From Vespa crabro (Eukaryota > Arthropoda > Insecta > Hymenoptera > Vespidae): a stretch of DNA of 64,000 nucleotides. Position numbers and translations under genes: made by a program. The stretch lies in contig NC_060961.1 of NCBI RefSeq assembly GCF_910589235.1, positions 1,706,001 to 1,770,000 on the forward strand. The letters run 5' to 3'. The notes below the pieces were generated by a model. The model saw only the letters and a list, made by a program, of their open reading frames with translations. It searched no databases and had not been told where the DNA came from. Within the stretch, counting starts at the first letter, position 1; every line of letters starts with the position of its first letter. Below are positions 63,358 to 64,000 of the stretch, piece by piece.

Positions 63358-64000
63358 ATAAAAAAAAAAAGTTAACACGAGATACTGTCCCAGTTAAAAC
63401 GATACGATTACTCTAATCAAAATCTTTTTCGTTTATTTTACGTCACTTTATACGTCCGAAATTTGACACGGTACATGTCACAATTATCAGGTTAGCCAAT
63501 AATATAAAATATTATATCGATTAGGATCCTCGTAAATATCATATTAAATGCCGAAGATTTCAACCACTCATGAGATTGCGCCATACTTATGATATTTTCG
63601 TAAGTCGCATAAATATAAATCGAGGTAAGCGACCGATTATCGAGAAACCATTTTCTTCTAAGTATAATTTTAGGATTTACCGATTCGAAGGAAAGCCCTC
63701 GCCAAATCGGGAATAATTAATTCCTCGTTCCTTATTTTCTTTATAAATCGAGATAGCTTGAATGATTAATTCTTAAAAGTTAAGAATGATTAAGATGAAG
63801 TCTCATGAAGTATTCCACTTATATTTCCTTCAATAATTTTAATCGTAATTGTTTATAAGAAGATATAAATATTCAATGTTTACCGAATGAATATAAATCG
63901 AACATACGTATCCTTTCTTCCGTTCATCATGTTGGATACATTAAAAAAAAGCTCGAAGGTTAAACGACGATAGTTCAAACGTCTTTTTAATAGACAACAA
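52357..64000 (+). other. First coding intron of gish, runs off the window
   Basis: More than 11.6 kb with no exon that continues the kinase domain. It is AT-rich and dense in simple repeats: (ATC)n 52382-52460, (GTAT)n then (GT)n 52863-52924, A-rich 54747-54805 and 55005-55060, (TA)n 56176-56218, 57742-57767 and 58256-58297, (GA)n 58424-58471 and 59312-59348, (TC)n 61890-61955, and A-rich 63321-63371. A GC-richer, CpG-containing stretch at about 57120-57450 and another at 57960-58650 might be alternative promoters or enhancers. No tRNA or transposon gene was recognised. Confidence 0.75.
62511..63290. mobile_element. Possible old non-autonomous DNA element with imperfect inverted ends
   Basis: The left end reads AAGGGTAGATCGGGCAAAGTGG (62511 on). 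Near 63246 the opposite strand of CGGTCGATTTACCCGGCC repeats GGGTAxATCG. Between them, CCACTTTATCC (near 62699) and GGATAAAATG form a near-palindrome, and the words CATTTTGTC and CATTTTATTC recur. There is no transposase frame. It could equally be chance similarity among degenerate repeats. Confidence 0.25.

Overview
The window is AT-rich, intron-dense animal DNA with many purine, (TA)n and poly-A tracts. The gene content (Wnk kinase, MFSD14-type transporter, TBC1D7, NOL6, a MADF-BESS protein, a MYORG-like family 31 glycosidase, CEP120 and casein kinase I gamma) and the arthropod-style MADF-BESS gene point to an insect. A hymenopteran is my best guess from overall impression; the sequence does not prove it. 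Genes were assembled by hand from GT-AG junctions that keep the reading frame and from recognised family sequence.

Layout: 1-8428 (-) is most of a WNK kinase gene, with its 3' end outside the window. 8429-13276 is non-coding sequence between divergent genes. 13277-18963 (+) is an MFSD14/HIAT1 major facilitator transporter. It converges on TBC1D7 at 21434-22845 (-). 23245-28190 is a 304-bp tandem satellite. 28200-35135 is a non-coding stretch of duplicated, hairpin-rich modules. 35465-39911 (+) is NOL6/Nrap. 40220-41761 (-) is a MADF-BESS protein, divergent from a secreted GH31 glycosidase at 42643-45072 (+). The latter converges on CEP120 at 45224-48977 (-). 48978-52124 is a CEP120/CK1-gamma divergent promoter and leader region full of GA and CGT repeats. 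52125-52356 (+) is the first coding exon of casein kinase I gamma (gish). The rest of the window, at least 11.6 kb, is its first intron.

The genes are ordinary housekeeping and signalling loci and do not form one pathway. WNK drives the Fray/OSR1 salt-stress cascade. TBC1D7 is the third subunit of the TSC complex. NOL6 serves the small-subunit processome. CEP120 builds centrioles.

The most interesting part is 23.2-35.2 kb. An old-to-young 304-bp satellite with an emerging dimeric higher-order pattern lies beside a stretch that carries no credible protein. That stretch holds repeated modules whose stems are kept between copies by compensatory and G-U substitutions. The wobble pairs are valid only if the plus strand is the RNA. 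I read it as a candidate undescribed structured long non-coding RNA locus with a tandem duplication.
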